From Palsa-504 sp963819785 (GTDB taxonomy: Bacteria > Actinomycetota > Actinomycetes > Streptosporangiales > Streptosporangiaceae), in contig CAWFXW010000002.1 of the NCBI GenBank assembly GCA_963819785.1, positions 186,001 to 250,000 of the forward strand: DNA of 64,000 nt, written 5' to 3'. The notes under the pieces were generated by a model. The model searched no databases, had not been told where the DNA came from, and worked only from the letters and a program-made list of their open reading frames with translations. Positions 15,069-24,453 of the stretch are shown here, one piece after another. Both the position numbers and the translations under genes were made by a program. The first letter of the stretch is position 1. Every line of letters starts with the position of its first letter.

Positions 15069-17195
15069 TCAGCGGGCGACGCGCGGTGAGTCCTGTGGGA
15101 CGGTAGTGGCGGGATCGCGCGGGGTCAGGGCGTCGGCGCGATCCAGCAGGGGCTGACAGCGCAGGCGGCTGGCGATGTCGCGGGCCTCGGCGATGGCCGC
15201 CGCGGCGGTCTCGGCTGCGGTGGTGACCATGGCCGCGGTGGTGACGATGGCTGCGGTGGTGACACCGGTGGAGCTGGGGCCGATGCTGACGCTGGTCGCG
15301 CCGGCGTCCGCGGCGGCCAGGAGGTACTCGGCGTGGTCGAGCAGGCCGTGGGCGAGGTGGTAGGGAGTGGACTGCTCGCGCAGGCTGGCGATCGCGGCGG
15401 CGAAGGAGGCCGCGGCGGTCGCGTCGCCGTCGGCGGCTCGGTCTGCTTCCGGCAGCCGGGCGCGGACCAGGTCCCGTTCGGCCCGGACCATGGGAGCCAG
15501 GTACCCGGGTTGGTACGAGTCGAGCAGGGCCAGCAGATCGCGGACGGCGGCGGTATCGCCAAGTTCGTGCGCGGAGCGCGCGGCCAGCGGCCACGCCCAG
15601 CGCAGGGCCACGGAGCTAATCCCCATAACCTCGGCCAGAGTCAGGATCGCCCGGGCATGGTGCAGGGCATCGGCCGGCTGGCGGCGGGCAGCAGCGGCGA
15701 ACGCCTCCAGGAGACCGATCAGAGATCGGTCCTGCGGATCTTCGCTCGACCAGTAGGTCCGCAGGGCGGTGCGCATGGCCTCGGCCGTCCCAGCGTCGCC
15801 GCGCAAGGCCGCTAGCCAGCCGCGCTCGCAGATGACGTCATCCTGGTCCGCCAGCCCGTCGGAGTCCACGGCCTGGGTAAGTTCGGCCTCGGCGGCTTCC
15901 CAGTCACCGATTTGGAGCAGCGACTCGGCGACGTTCATCATCGCCGCGGACAGGGGACGCCGTTGCCCGCTGCGGCGCAGGGTCTCGGCGGCAGTCCGCG
16001 CGGCCTCGCCGGCGGCGGCGGGATCGCTCGGCATCAGCGTGTCGGCCAGGTTGAGCAGCGCACGCCCAACGCGGAAGTTGTCGCCCGCCTGCGCGGCGAG
16101 CCGCGCGCTCTCGCGGAAGTACGAGATCGCCTGCGGCCGACGCTCGGCCAGGAGGTGGTAAAGCCCACGGGTCACCAGCAGTTCGGCGAGCAGTCCGGGG
16201 CCGGCACCCAGCGCCTGGCCCAGGGTAAGCGCCTCGGCGCTGAGCCGATCGGCGTCGGGTGAGCCCATGAACACCTCGACCCCCGCCAGCCAGTTAATGG
16301 CCGACACAGTGTCGGTGTCGGGCCGTTCCCGCAGCACTCCCACAGCGGCGATGAGCTGCTCGTGGGCATCGGCGTGACGGCCCCAGACGCTCAGGGCCCG
16401 GCCGACGAGCGCCTGGACCCGCGCGGCGGCCCGGTCCTGATCGCGGGCGAGGTACTGACCACGGGCATGCTCCGCGTATTCGACGGCCACCGGATAGCTG
16501 GCGTCGGCCAGGGCAGCCTGCGCAGCGCGCTCCCAGAACCCGGCCACTGCTCCGTCGGCCGCATCCGGCGGGCTCAACTCGGCCGCGGCGGCGTAGCTGG
16601 TCGCGGCCTGGGCGGGGGCACCGGTACGCTCGGCGCGTTCGGCGGCACGGGTCAGGGCGGTCACCGCCTGGGCGCGGATCAGGGTGGCATCCGGATCGTC
16701 GGGGATGGCGTTCAGCGCGTCCAGGTAGTGCCGGGCGATCACCTCGGCGACCTCTTCGCCGTCACCGGGGAGGACGGCGCGCAGGTGCGCGGCCACGGCC
16801 AGGTGGCGGGCCTTGCGGTCGCGGCGGGACAGGGTGTCGTACGCGACCTGCCGCAGCATCTCCTGAGAGAACTGGTAGCTGCCCCGCTCCGGCGACAGCG
16901 GATCGGCGGATACGCTCAGCACCTCGCGGCGCACTAGGTCGGCCAGGGTGGCCCGAACGGATGGCTCGTCCCGCTCGGCCACCGCGATCAGCGCCTCGGC
17001 CGGGAACGTGGTGCCCAGCACGGCCGCGTCGGCGACCAGGCGCCGGGCGCCGGGGTCCAGGGCATCGAGCCGGGCGGCCAGCAGCGCGTGCAGGCTGTCC
17101 GGCACGGCCAGCTCGCCGACGTCGCCGGTCAGCCGGTACACCCCCTCGACCGGCTGGACGACGTCCCGGTCGATCAACGAGCGGACGGTCTCCAC
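15069..17195 (-). CDS. 3' part of a cyclase/AAA/TPR regulator (separated by a frame break)
   Basis: A 708-residue frame that continues the protein started at 18745. It begins in the middle of the AAA domain (VETVRSLIDRDVVQPVEGVY..., DALDPGARRLVADAAVLG) and runs into a long helical region of TPR-type repeats (for example NWLAGVEVFMGSP, YFRESARLAAQAGDNFRVGRALLNLADTL). It ends with a Thr/Ala-rich stretch. No independent ribosome site is visible at its apparent start. The two frames overlap at 17174-17195, and a 1-nt change near 17230 would join them. In this family the C-terminal repeats sense partners or ligands for the cyclase/ATPase core. Confidence 0.75.
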   Translation of the reverse strand: METVRSLIDRDVVQPVEGVYRLTGDVGELAVPDSLHALLAARLDALDPGARRLVADAAVLGTTFPAEALIAVAERDEPSVRATLADLVRREVLSVSADPLSPERGSYQFSQEMLRQVAYDTLSRRDRKARHLAVAAHLRAVLPGDGEEVAEVIARHYLDALNAIPDDPDATLIRAQAVTALTRAAERAERTGAPAQAATSYAAAAELSPPDAADGAVAGFWERAAQAALADASYPVAVEYAEHARGQYLARDQDRAAARVQALVGRALSVWGRHADAHEQLIAAVGVLRERPDTDTVSAINWLAGVEVFMGSPDADRLSAEALTLGQALGAGPGLLAELLVTRGLYHLLAERRPQAISYFRESARLAAQAGDNFRVGRALLNLADTLMPSDPAAAGEAARTAAETLRRSGQRRPLSAAMMNVAESLLQIGDWEAAEAELTQAVDSDGLADQDDVICERGWLAALRGDAGTAEAMRTALRTYWSSEDPQDRSLIGLLEAFAAAARRQPADALHHARAILTLAEVMGISSVALRWAWPLAARSAHELGDTAAVRDLLALLDSYQPGYLAPMVRAERDLVRARLPEADRAADGDATAAASFAAAIASLREQSTPYHLAHGLLDHAEYLLAAADAGATSVSIGPSSTGVTTAAIVTTAAMVTTAAETAAAAIAEARDIASRLRCQPLLDRADALTPRDPATTVPQDSPRVAR

Positions 17196-18745
17196 CGCAA
17201 ACAGCGGGATGCCCTGGGCCTGGCGGGTGATCTAGCCCGGGCGGCCTCCGGCATACCCGGCACCAGCGCGTCGACCAGCAGGTCCATCGACGCCGCGTCC
17301 AGCGGGTCCAGGGTCAGCGTGCTGCGGTTGCGGCCCGCGCCGAAGCCCGGACGGGCCTGACCCAGCTCGGGGCGGGCGAACACCAGCACGTACACCGGCA
17401 GGTCCCGCACCCAGTCGATCAGGTGGTCCAGGAAGTCCAGCAGGCCGGCATCGGCGTACTGGGCGTCCTCGACCAGCAGGATCACCGGGTTTTCGGCCGC
17501 CAGCCGCTCGAAGAACAGCCGCCAGCCGGCGAACAGCTCCTCGCGGGACAGGGCCTCACCACTCTCCCCGGCGAACGACACGCCGAGCAGCCGGCCCAGC
17601 CGGAGGCCGGCGTAGGCGTGTTCGGCCGGGTCGGGCACGAAGCGGTCCAGGGCGGCAGCCAGCTTGACCGCGGCGGCCTCGGGCGGGTCCTCCTCGGCGA
17701 TGCCCAGCCGCTGGCGGACGATCTGGGCCAGTGCCCAGAACGCCACCCCTTCGCCGTAGGACAGGCAGCGGCCGCGGTGCCACCACACGTCGGCGGCCAG
17801 GCCGTCGGCGTACTTCTCGAACTCCCAGCCCAGCCGGGACTTGCCCACCCCAGCCGGACCGGAGACCAGGACCAGCCGGGGCACGCGCCGGTCGGCGGTG
17901 GCGTGGAACAGGTCCTTGATCGTGCGCAGCTCGGCGTCCCGGCCGGTCAGCGTGGCCTCCAGGCCATCGACCCGCTGGCTGCCGCCCACCGCGGACAGCA
18001 CCCGGACGGCGCGCCACAGCCGCTGCGGCTCGGCCTTGCCCTTCAGGGTCCGCTCCCCCACGTCGGCGAACGCGATCGCGCTGCCGGTCAGCCGCTGGGT
18101 CGGCACGTCGACCAGCACCGAGCCGGGCTCGGCGGCGGCCTGCACGCGGGACGCGGTGTTCACCGCGTCGCCGGCCACCATCCCCTCACCGACCGCGCCC
18201 AGGTTGACCGCCACCTCGCCGGTCACCACCCCGGCCCGTGCGGCCAGGCCGGGCAGGCCCGACTCGGCGCCCAGCTCGGCCACCGCGGCCACCAGGTCCA
18301 GCGCGGCCCGGACGGCACGCTCCGCGTCGCCTTCGGTGGCCACCGGGGTGCCCCACACGGCCATGACCGCGTCCCCGATGAACTTCTCCACCACCCCGCC
18401 GTACCGGCTGATCACCGTGCGCGCCACCGTGAAGTACTGCGACAGCAGTTCGCGGACCGCTTCAGGGTCCCGCGATTCGGACAGCGGGGTGAACCCCGCC
18501 ACGTCGCAGAACAGCACGGAGCACACGCGCCGTTCGGCCGCCGAGTCGCGGCCCGGCGGGGCGGGCGGCGCGACCGCGGACGGGGCGGGCGCGGCCTCGA
18601 CCAGGGTGGCGCCGCAGTACCGGCAGAAGCGCTTGCCGGGAGTCAGCGGCTTACCGCACGAGGGGCAACCGCCGACGGGAGCGCCGCAGTCGCCGCAGAA
18701 CAGGTCGCCGTCTTCCAACAGCGCACCGCACCGCCCGCACCCCAC
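17174..18745 (-). CDS. Adenylate/guanylate cyclase domain and AAA ATPase (5' part, frame-broken)
   Basis: A 523-residue frame with, in order: an N-terminal zinc-ribbon with four CxxC pairs (GCGRCGALLE, FCGDCGAPVG, CPSCGKPL, FCRYCGA); a class III nucleotide cyclase domain (VLFCDVAGFTPLSE at about 75-88, KFIGDAVMAVWGTP, GDAVNTASRVQ); then a STAND-like AAA domain with Walker A GPAGVGKS and LLVEDAQYAD. The last ~20 residues (ARSPARPRASR...) do not fit; the expected continuation (ITRQAQGIPLFAV) is in the other frame from about 17231. GTG start with GGGAGAAG upstream. Confidence 0.82.
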   Translation of the reverse strand: MGCGRCGALLEDGDLFCGDCGAPVGGCPSCGKPLTPGKRFCRYCGATLVEAAPAPSAVAPPAPPGRDSAAERRVCSVLFCDVAGFTPLSESRDPEAVRELLSQYFTVARTVISRYGGVVEKFIGDAVMAVWGTPVATEGDAERAVRAALDLVAAVAELGAESGLPGLAARAGVVTGEVAVNLGAVGEGMVAGDAVNTASRVQAAAEPGSVLVDVPTQRLTGSAIAFADVGERTLKGKAEPQRLWRAVRVLSAVGGSQRVDGLEATLTGRDAELRTIKDLFHATADRRVPRLVLVSGPAGVGKSRLGWEFEKYADGLAADVWWHRGRCLSYGEGVAFWALAQIVRQRLGIAEEDPPEAAAVKLAAALDRFVPDPAEHAYAGLRLGRLLGVSFAGESGEALSREELFAGWRLFFERLAAENPVILLVEDAQYADAGLLDFLDHLIDWVRDLPVYVLVFARPELGQARPGFGAGRNRSTLTLDPLDAASMDLLVDALVPGMPEAARARSPARPRASRCLRWRPSAR

Positions 18746-18868
18746 CCGGCTTCTCCCGCTCTGCGCACATCAACCCGGTCAAGCCCCCACCGTAACCGCA
18801 ATTGTAGGTACCCGGGTGCCGGCTGCGAAGCCCCACGGATCGGAGCTGAGCTGGCCGGGAGCGAGGAA

Positions 18869-18900
18869 CCATGGCCCGTTCGGCATAAAAAAGATCATGG
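18869..18900 (+). repeat. Dispersed motif site 1
   Basis: CCATGGCCCGTTCGG followed by CATAAAAAAG. It lies in the divergent gap between the cyclase gene and the amine oxidase gene. One of five strong plus-strand copies in the window. Confidence 0.65.
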
Positions 18901-18972
18901 GGCGGGGCGGAAGTGGCGTCACCCACGGTCATCCGTCAGGATGGGCTTGCCCGCGGTAATGGAGGGACAATC

Positions 18973-20856
18973 GTGACAGACTCGCCGCCACATCCGCTCG
19001 ACCCGCTGACCGCGGAGGAGATCCGGCAGGCGGCCGCGATCCTGCGGCGCGACCGCGGGGTCGGCGTCGTCGGGTCGGGCTGGCGATTCGCGTCGATCGA
19101 GCTCCGGGAGCCGGCCAAGGGAGCGCCGGAGACGGCCCGGCGCGAGGCGATCGTGGTGTGCTGGGACCGCTCGGACGGGCAGGCCCGCCGGGCCGTGCTG
19201 TCGCTGGACGGCGACGCGGTCACGAGCTGGGAGGACCTGCCCGGCCAGCAGCCGAACATGACCGTCGACGAGTGGCACGAGTGCGACCAGATGCTGCGGG
19301 CCCACCCGGCCCTGGTGGCGGCGCTGGCCCGGCGCGGGATCACCGACATGTCCCTGGTCCTGACCGACATGTGGGCCTACGGCGCGGCGCTGGTCCCCGA
19401 GCGGTACCGGGGCCTGCGGATCGGCTGGTCGGACGTGTGGTACCGGGGCACCCCGGACGGGAACCCGTACGCGCACCACGTGACCGGGCTGCACCCGGTG
19501 GTGGACCTGAACCGGATGGAACTGCTGGAGATCGAGGACGTTCCGGTCGGCGGGCAGCCCTCGGTGACCGGTGAGTACGCGCCGGCGCTGCTCGGGCGGC
19601 CGCTGCGGGAGGTGGCGCCGCTATCGGTCAGCCAGCCTGCCGGGGCCGGGTTCACGCTGGACGGACGGCTGCTGTCCTGGCAGAACTGGCAGCTGCGGCT
19701 GGGGTTCAATCACCGTGAGGGCCTGGTGCTGCACCAGGTGGGGTTCGTCGACGACGGGCGGCTGCGGCCGGTGGCGCACCGGATGTCGTTCGCGGAGATG
19801 TTCGTGCCGTACCGGGACGCGAGCGCCGACCATTACCGGCGGACCGCGTTCGACATCGGCGAGTGGGGCCTGGGCTTCATGACCACCTCGCTGGAGCTCG
19901 GCTGCGACTGCCTGGGCGAGATCAGCTACCTGGACGCGGTGGTGCACGACTCTTCGGGGGAGCCCAGGACGATACGCAACGCGATATGCGTCCACGAGGA
20001 GGACAGCGGCGTGCTATGGAAGCACGTCGACGAGCGGACCGGCGCGCAGGTGCGGCGGCAGCGGCGGCTGGTGGTCTCGTTCCACGTGACCGTGGCCAAC
20101 TACGAGTACCTGGTGTACTGGCGGTTCTACCAGGACGGTTCGATCGAGTGCGAGGTGCGGGCGACCGGGATCGTGGTGACCTCGCACGCCTCGGGCGCGG
20201 TCTTGACTGGGACCGTCGTGGACCAGCAGACGTACGCGCCGTTCCACCAGCATTTCATCGTGGCGCGGCTCGACCTGGACGTGGACGGACCGTTGAACAC
20301 GGTGCACGCTGTGTCGTCGGTTGCTACCGGCGCTTCTGCTGACGATCCGTACGGGCTGGGGCTTGTCGTTCGGGAGACGCCGCTACGGACCGAGGCGGAG
20401 GGTAAGCAGGACTACGACTGGTCGGTTCAGAAGGCCTGGAAGGTGGTCAATCCCGGCGTGCGGAACGGGCTCGGCTCGCCGGTCGGGTACAAGCTCGTGC
20501 CATCAGGGGCGTTCCCGCCGCTGCTCTCGCCGTCCTCGCCGGCGTTCCAGCGGGCCGAGGTGATCGGGCACACGCTGTGGGTCACGCCGTACCATCCGGA
20601 CGAGCGGTGGCCGTGCGGGGACTTCCCGAACCTGTCGTTGCGCGATTCCGGGTTGCCTGCGTGGACGGCCGCGGACCGGCCGATCGAGGACACCGACGTG
20701 GTGCTCTGGTACGTGTTCGGCATCCACCACATCACCCGGCCCGAGGACTGGCCGGTCATGCCGACCGATGCGGTGTCGTTCTGGCTGAAGCCGTTCGGCT
20801 TCTTCGACCGCAATCCGGCGCTGGACGTTCCGCCGGCCCCGCACTGCTCGAGCTGA
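18973..20856 (+). CDS. Copper-containing primary amine oxidase
   Basis: A 627-residue quinoprotein that oxidises primary amines to aldehydes with release of ammonia and hydrogen peroxide. The topaquinone precursor Tyr lies in VANYEYLVYW. The catalytic Asp is in the FDIGEWGLG region, and the copper His ligands are in the FHQHF segment and near IHHITRPEDWP. I chose GTG 18973 because GGAGGGA is 5-6 bp upstream; an open extension to 18913 has no such site. No signal peptide, so it is probably cytosolic, as in other actinobacteria. Size is normal for the family. Confidence 0.94.
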   Translation: MTDSPPHPLDPLTAEEIRQAAAILRRDRGVGVVGSGWRFASIELREPAKGAPETARREAIVVCWDRSDGQARRAVLSLDGDAVTSWEDLPGQQPNMTVDEWHECDQMLRAHPALVAALARRGITDMSLVLTDMWAYGAALVPERYRGLRIGWSDVWYRGTPDGNPYAHHVTGLHPVVDLNRMELLEIEDVPVGGQPSVTGEYAPALLGRPLREVAPLSVSQPAGAGFTLDGRLLSWQNWQLRLGFNHREGLVLHQVGFVDDGRLRPVAHRMSFAEMFVPYRDASADHYRRTAFDIGEWGLGFMTTSLELGCDCLGEISYLDAVVHDSSGEPRTIRNAICVHEEDSGVLWKHVDERTGAQVRRQRRLVVSFHVTVANYEYLVYWRFYQDGSIECEVRATGIVVTSHASGAVLTGTVVDQQTYAPFHQHFIVARLDLDVDGPLNTVHAVSSVATGASADDPYGLGLVVRETPLRTEAEGKQDYDWSVQKAWKVVNPGVRNGLGSPVGYKLVPSGAFPPLLSPSSPAFQRAEVIGHTLWVTPYHPDERWPCGDFPNLSLRDSGLPAWTAADRPIEDTDVVLWYVFGIHHITRPEDWPVMPTDAVSFWLKPFGFFDRNPALDVPPAPHCSS

Positions 20857-20868
20857 GCGGGGCCGGGG

Positions 20869-21261
20869 TCAGACGTGGACGAGGACCAGCCTGGGGTTAA
20901 CACCAGCGATATCGGCGTCATCAGAGGTGAGGACGGCGTGGCCTCGCTCGGCGGCGGCTAGGGCCACGTGTACGTCGACGATGTCCGGGTGGGAGGTCGC
21001 ACCGATGGTGATGCCAATCTGCTTGGCGCGTTCGGCTGTCAGTTCGTCGATGATCACCGGGCCGCCCCGGAGGCGGCCCGCGCTGATCAGCCGACCCGTG
21101 TTGGCCTGGCGCGGGGTGCCGCGCCAGACCTGGGCGATGACCGTGCGGGGCAGGACCACCTCCACCGTGCCGTGCAGCGCTTCGTCAAGGATGCCCAGCA
21201 GGAGCGGCGCCCTGCGTTCCAGGGCGATGAACGCGCCCGCGTCGAAGACGAACCCTCTCAC
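20869..21261 (-). CDS. PIN domain toxin (VapC-like)
   Basis: A 130-residue PIN domain ribonuclease. The acidic residues of the active site are visible at FVFDAGAFIALERR (Asp 7, Glu near 15), HPDIVDVHVALAA and LTSDDADIAG. The GTG start overlaps the stop of the gene before it (GTGA), forming a classic antitoxin-toxin pair. PIN toxins usually cleave tRNA or rRNA when the antitoxin is lost. Confidence 0.85.
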   Translation of the reverse strand: MRGFVFDAGAFIALERRAPLLLGILDEALHGTVEVVLPRTVIAQVWRGTPRQANTGRLISAGRLRGGPVIIDELTAERAKQIGITIGATSHPDIVDVHVALAAAERGHAVLTSDDADIAGVNPRLVLVHV

Positions 21262-21530
21262 GCCGCGTGTCCGGCGGTGCTGCGATGCCTGCGGTAGGCC
21301 TCGTCAGCGGCGGCGAGAGCATCGGCCAGACGCGCCTTCGCCTGGTCGTCAAGATCGCCGGATTCTCGGTGCAGCTCGGTAACGATCGCTTCGAGCTGAG
21401 CGCGCGCCTCCAGGAGTTCCAAGCCTTCGGCGATCAGCGCGGACACCGACTCGGCGCGGCCTTCCTCCACCTCGCGAGCGGCCCAGTCGTACAGTTCCTG
21501 GCGGAGCGAGACGCCGATCTTCTTGGTCAC
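21258..21530 (-). CDS. Antitoxin of the PIN toxin pair
   Basis: A 90-residue protein beginning MTKKIGVSLRQELYDWA, a ribbon-helix-helix start that would bind DNA as a dimer, followed by a charged helix (LLEARAQLEAIVTELHRE) that would wrap the toxin. It is the upstream partner of the overlapping PIN gene and probably represses the pair. Confidence 0.8.
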   Translation of the reverse strand: MTKKIGVSLRQELYDWAAREVEEGRAESVSALIAEGLELLEARAQLEAIVTELHRESGDLDDQAKARLADALAAADEAYRRHRSTAGHAA

Positions 21531-21589
21531 ACCTTAAATCATACCCCTGGTCAGCCCTCTGCCGCTGATCGGAAGGTCGCGGTTCCGGG

Positions 21590-21772
21590 TTACAGTTCGT
21601 CGGTGTCGGGGCGGCCGAAGTACTTGTCGTCCTGCTCGATCCGGGCGACGTCCTCGGCTGCCCGCCGCTGGATCTCGGTCTGGTCGGGGTTGCCCTCGTT
21701 GATGCGGATCAGGCTGGGCGGCTCGTCCTCGCCCACGGTCCCGCAGGAACTGAACCAGGAAAAGAAACCCAT
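21590..21772 (-). CDS. Small hypothetical protein
   Basis: A 60-residue protein starting MGFFSWFSSCGTVGE with a hydrophilic C-terminus ending GRPDTDEL. GAGGGAG is 9 nt upstream of the ATG, and the amino-acid composition is unlike the shadow frames. No family recognised. The aromatic N-terminus could contact the membrane. Confidence 0.55.
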   Translation of the reverse strand: MGFFSWFSSCGTVGEDEPPSLIRINEGNPDQTEIQRRAAEDVARIEQDDKYFGRPDTDEL

Positions 21773-21868
21773 GATGCGACTCCCTCGGCCGTGGTGTAGC
21801 TAGGTCTACCCTAAAGAGGCGAGTCAGCCCCATGTCGGCGCGCCGCCGTCGCGACCTAACCTGAACCC

Positions 21869-22483
21869 GTGACCACGCGGGAGCCGGGCCAGCGGGCCAA
21901 CCCGGCGGGCAACGAGCGGCTGACGGCGATGACGGGAGCGGTGCTGCTTGCCCTGTTCGCCGCGGAGTGCCTCACCCTGCTGAACATGGGCAAGCTGCTC
22001 ACGCTGCACTTCTTCCTCGGGATGGCGATCCTCGGCCCGGTCTGCCTGAAGACCGGATCCACGCTGTGGCGGTTCACCAGGTACTACACCGGCTCGGCGG
22101 CGTACGTGCGGCGGGGGCCGCCGGCTCCGTTGCAGCGGGTAACCGGGCCGTTCGTCATGTTGACCACGCTCGCCGTGCTGGGCACAGGGGTCATCCTGCT
22201 GTTCAAGAGCGGCGGCCCGAACGGCGGCTGGCAGTGGGTCCAGCTGCACCACGAGGCGTTTCTGCTCTGGGCGTTCGTCATGCTCATCCACCTGGGCTCG
22301 TACGTGCCCAGGCTGCCCCGGATCCTGTCCGGCCAGCCGGCCGAACGGGCCCGGACGGTGCTCGCGGCCCGGCCCACGCGCTGGCTGCTGCTATGCGGGT
22401 CCGTGGCTCTGGGCCTGGTGCTGGCGGTCGCCACCTATCACCTGTCGGGCAACTGGGGCGGCTCGGGCAGCCTCATCCCGTGA
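21869..22483 (+). CDS. Membrane protein, cytochrome b561-like topology
   Basis: A 204-residue protein with about four or five membrane segments (about 23-40, 44-62, 92-112, 130-148, 172-190). His residues in hydrophobic helices (LTLHFFLGM, QLHHEAFLLW, LIHLGSY) could bind haem, a pattern seen in b561-type membrane proteins. It starts with GTG. Family assignment is not certain; I call only topology and the His pattern. Confidence 0.65.
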   Translation: MTTREPGQRANPAGNERLTAMTGAVLLALFAAECLTLLNMGKLLTLHFFLGMAILGPVCLKTGSTLWRFTRYYTGSAAYVRRGPPAPLQRVTGPFVMLTTLAVLGTGVILLFKSGGPNGGWQWVQLHHEAFLLWAFVMLIHLGSYVPRLPRILSGQPAERARTVLAARPTRWLLLCGSVALGLVLAVATYHLSGNWGGSGSLIP

Positions 22484-22542
22484 TTTACGTGGCTGTTTTT
22501 GCTGCGATGATGTCAACCGCGGACAGCTACCCGAGGAGAATC

Positions 22543-24205
22543 ATGACTGCGGCGCGTGACCTAGCCGATCGCTTCCATGAGCGCTGGCTCACCGAGAACC
22601 CGTTCTCGGCCAGCATGTACGGCATTCCCGGGTACGACGACCTGATGCCGGACGAGAGCGAGGAGGGCGCGCAGGCCTGGCGGGCCGAGGTAGAGCGGTT
22701 CCTGGCCGAGGCCGATGCGGTCGATCCCGGGTCGCTCACCCCGGCCGACGCGGTCACGCTCGACTGCACCAGGGAGATGGCCGCCCAGGAGGTGACGACG
22801 ATCGACATGGCCCGGGCCGAGTACACGGTCACGGCCATGCAGTACGCCGGGCCGGCGGTCCTGATGGCGGTGGCGGCCCGCACGGTGCTGCTCGACGAGG
22901 CGGCGGCCGAAGCGTACCTGACCCGGCTGCGGCGCAGCGGCGCGTGGCTCGACCAGACTTCCGAGCGGCTGCGGGCCGGAGCCCGCAAGGGGCGGCTTCC
23001 GGTCGCTCCGCTTGCCGAGCAGGCCATCACCTGGGCCGAGGCCGTCCTGGCCGGTCCCGTGCCCGGGCCGGTGCTGTCCCCGCAGCCGCCGCAGGGGTGG
23101 GCGGGCGCAGCGGCCTGGGAGGACGAACGCCGCCGGGTCGCGGCCGAGATCGTGAAGCCGGCCCTGGTCAGATGGGTGGCCACGGTCCGGGAGCTGCTGC
23201 CCCGGGCGCGGCCGTCCGACCAGGCCGGGCTGGCCCACCTGCCCGGCGGCGAGGAGGACTACGCCCGGGCGGTCCGGGCCTACACCACCTTGCCGCTGCA
23301 CCCCGAACAGCTGCACCAGACCGGCCTGGAGCACGTCGCCGCGCTGGAGGCCCGGGCCGTCAAGCTGGGCACCGGACTCGGCCTGTCCAGCCTGGACGAG
23401 GTGCTCGACGCGATACGGGACTCCGCCGGGAAGATCTCGCCCGCCGAGGCCATCGCCGAGGCGACCATCGCGGTGCGCCGGGCCGAGGCGCGGGCCGCGG
23501 AGGTCTTCCCGCAGCCGCTGCCGCCGCCGTGCGAGGTGACGCCCATGCCCGAGGTGGTGGCGGTGAGCGGCGCCGCGCCGCACTACACCCCGCCACGGCT
23601 GGACGGTGGCCGGGCCGGGACGTTCTGGTTCAACACCGAACGGCCCACGGCCGGGACCGGGTGGGACCTAGAGGTAGTGGCCTTCCACGAAGCCGTGCCC
23701 GGGCACCACCTGCAGCTGTCCCGGCTGCAGCTGCTGACCGAGCTGCCCGCGCTGCAGCGCCAGCGCAGCCTGCCGGTGTTCTCCGAGGGCTGGGGCCTGT
23801 ACGCCGAGCAGCTCGCCGAGGAAGCGGGCCTGTACTCCGGCGAACGCGGGCTGCTCGGCTCGATCAGCTCGGCGCTGATGCGCGCCGCCCGGCTGGTCGT
23901 GGACACCGGCCTGCACTTCTACGGGTGGAGCCGGGAGCGAGCCCTGGACTACATGGTCGAGCACGTCCCGATGCCGCGGGAGTTCCTGGCCGACGAGGTG
24001 GACCGGTACGTGGTGATGCCGGGCCAGGCGCTGGCCTACCTGACCGGCAAGCTGGAGATCATCCGGATCCGGGAGGAGGCCCAGCGACGGCTGGGCCCGA
24101 GCGTTCTCGCTGCCCGCCTTCCACGCCGCGGTCCTGGACCACGGCTCGCTGCCCATGCCGGTGCTGGACCGCAGCATCGCGGGCTGGCTAGAACGGGCGG
24201 GGTGA
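22543..24205 (+). CDS. DUF885 family protein (3' end frame-broken)
   Basis: A DUF885 protein, about 553 residues if the frame is restored. This family has a metallopeptidase-like fold, and here the HEAVPGHHLQ region (residues about 382-391, zinc-type HExxxGH) and FSEGWGLYAEQLAEE are clear. ATG 22543 follows GAGGAG. After LGP (24091-24099) the frame no longer matches the family. From TTC 24104 another frame reads FSLPAFHAAVLDHGSLPMPV and ends at 24205, which is the normal end. One extra base near 24103 (or two missing) explains this. Uncorrected, the frame runs on to 24375 and across a real minus-strand gene. Confidence 0.85.
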
Positions 24206-24373
24206 GCGCAGCCGACGGGCGTCGTCCTCCACGGCGGAGGGGTCGGCGAAGAACGGGTCATAGTAGGCGGGGCGCTGGGGCCGCGCCGGGCGGCGCGCTG
24301 CCCGCAGGTGGCGGGGCAGGGCGGCCCGGCGCCGCGGCCGGGCGGTCAGCCACTGCAGCGACAGGACGGTCAT
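24188..24373 (-). CDS. Small Arg-rich hypothetical protein
   Basis: A 61-residue protein, MTVLSLQWLTARPRRRAALP then PAYYDPFFADPSAVEDDARR near the C-terminus. GGAGGAG lies 11 nt before the ATG. The acidic-aromatic tail is unlike a random frame, and short proteins of this kind occur in actinomycetes. It is divergent from the MocR-like gene. Function unknown. Confidence 0.55.
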   Translation of the reverse strand: MTVLSLQWLTARPRRRAALPRHLRAARRPARPQRPAYYDPFFADPSAVEDDARRLRSPRPF

Positions 24374-24453
24374 GACTGGTCAGCTCCTCCGGATAGCGGT
24401 TCGCGGTAATTGCGACACTAGGAGCGCCGGCGCCGGGACTACGATCCAATGGC

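Noticed and set aside
13581..15089. A 502-codon plus-strand open frame
   Set aside because: It is the antisense of the PLP decarboxylase gene, with Arg/Gly/Gln-rich content and no motif; the minus-strand protein is clearly real.
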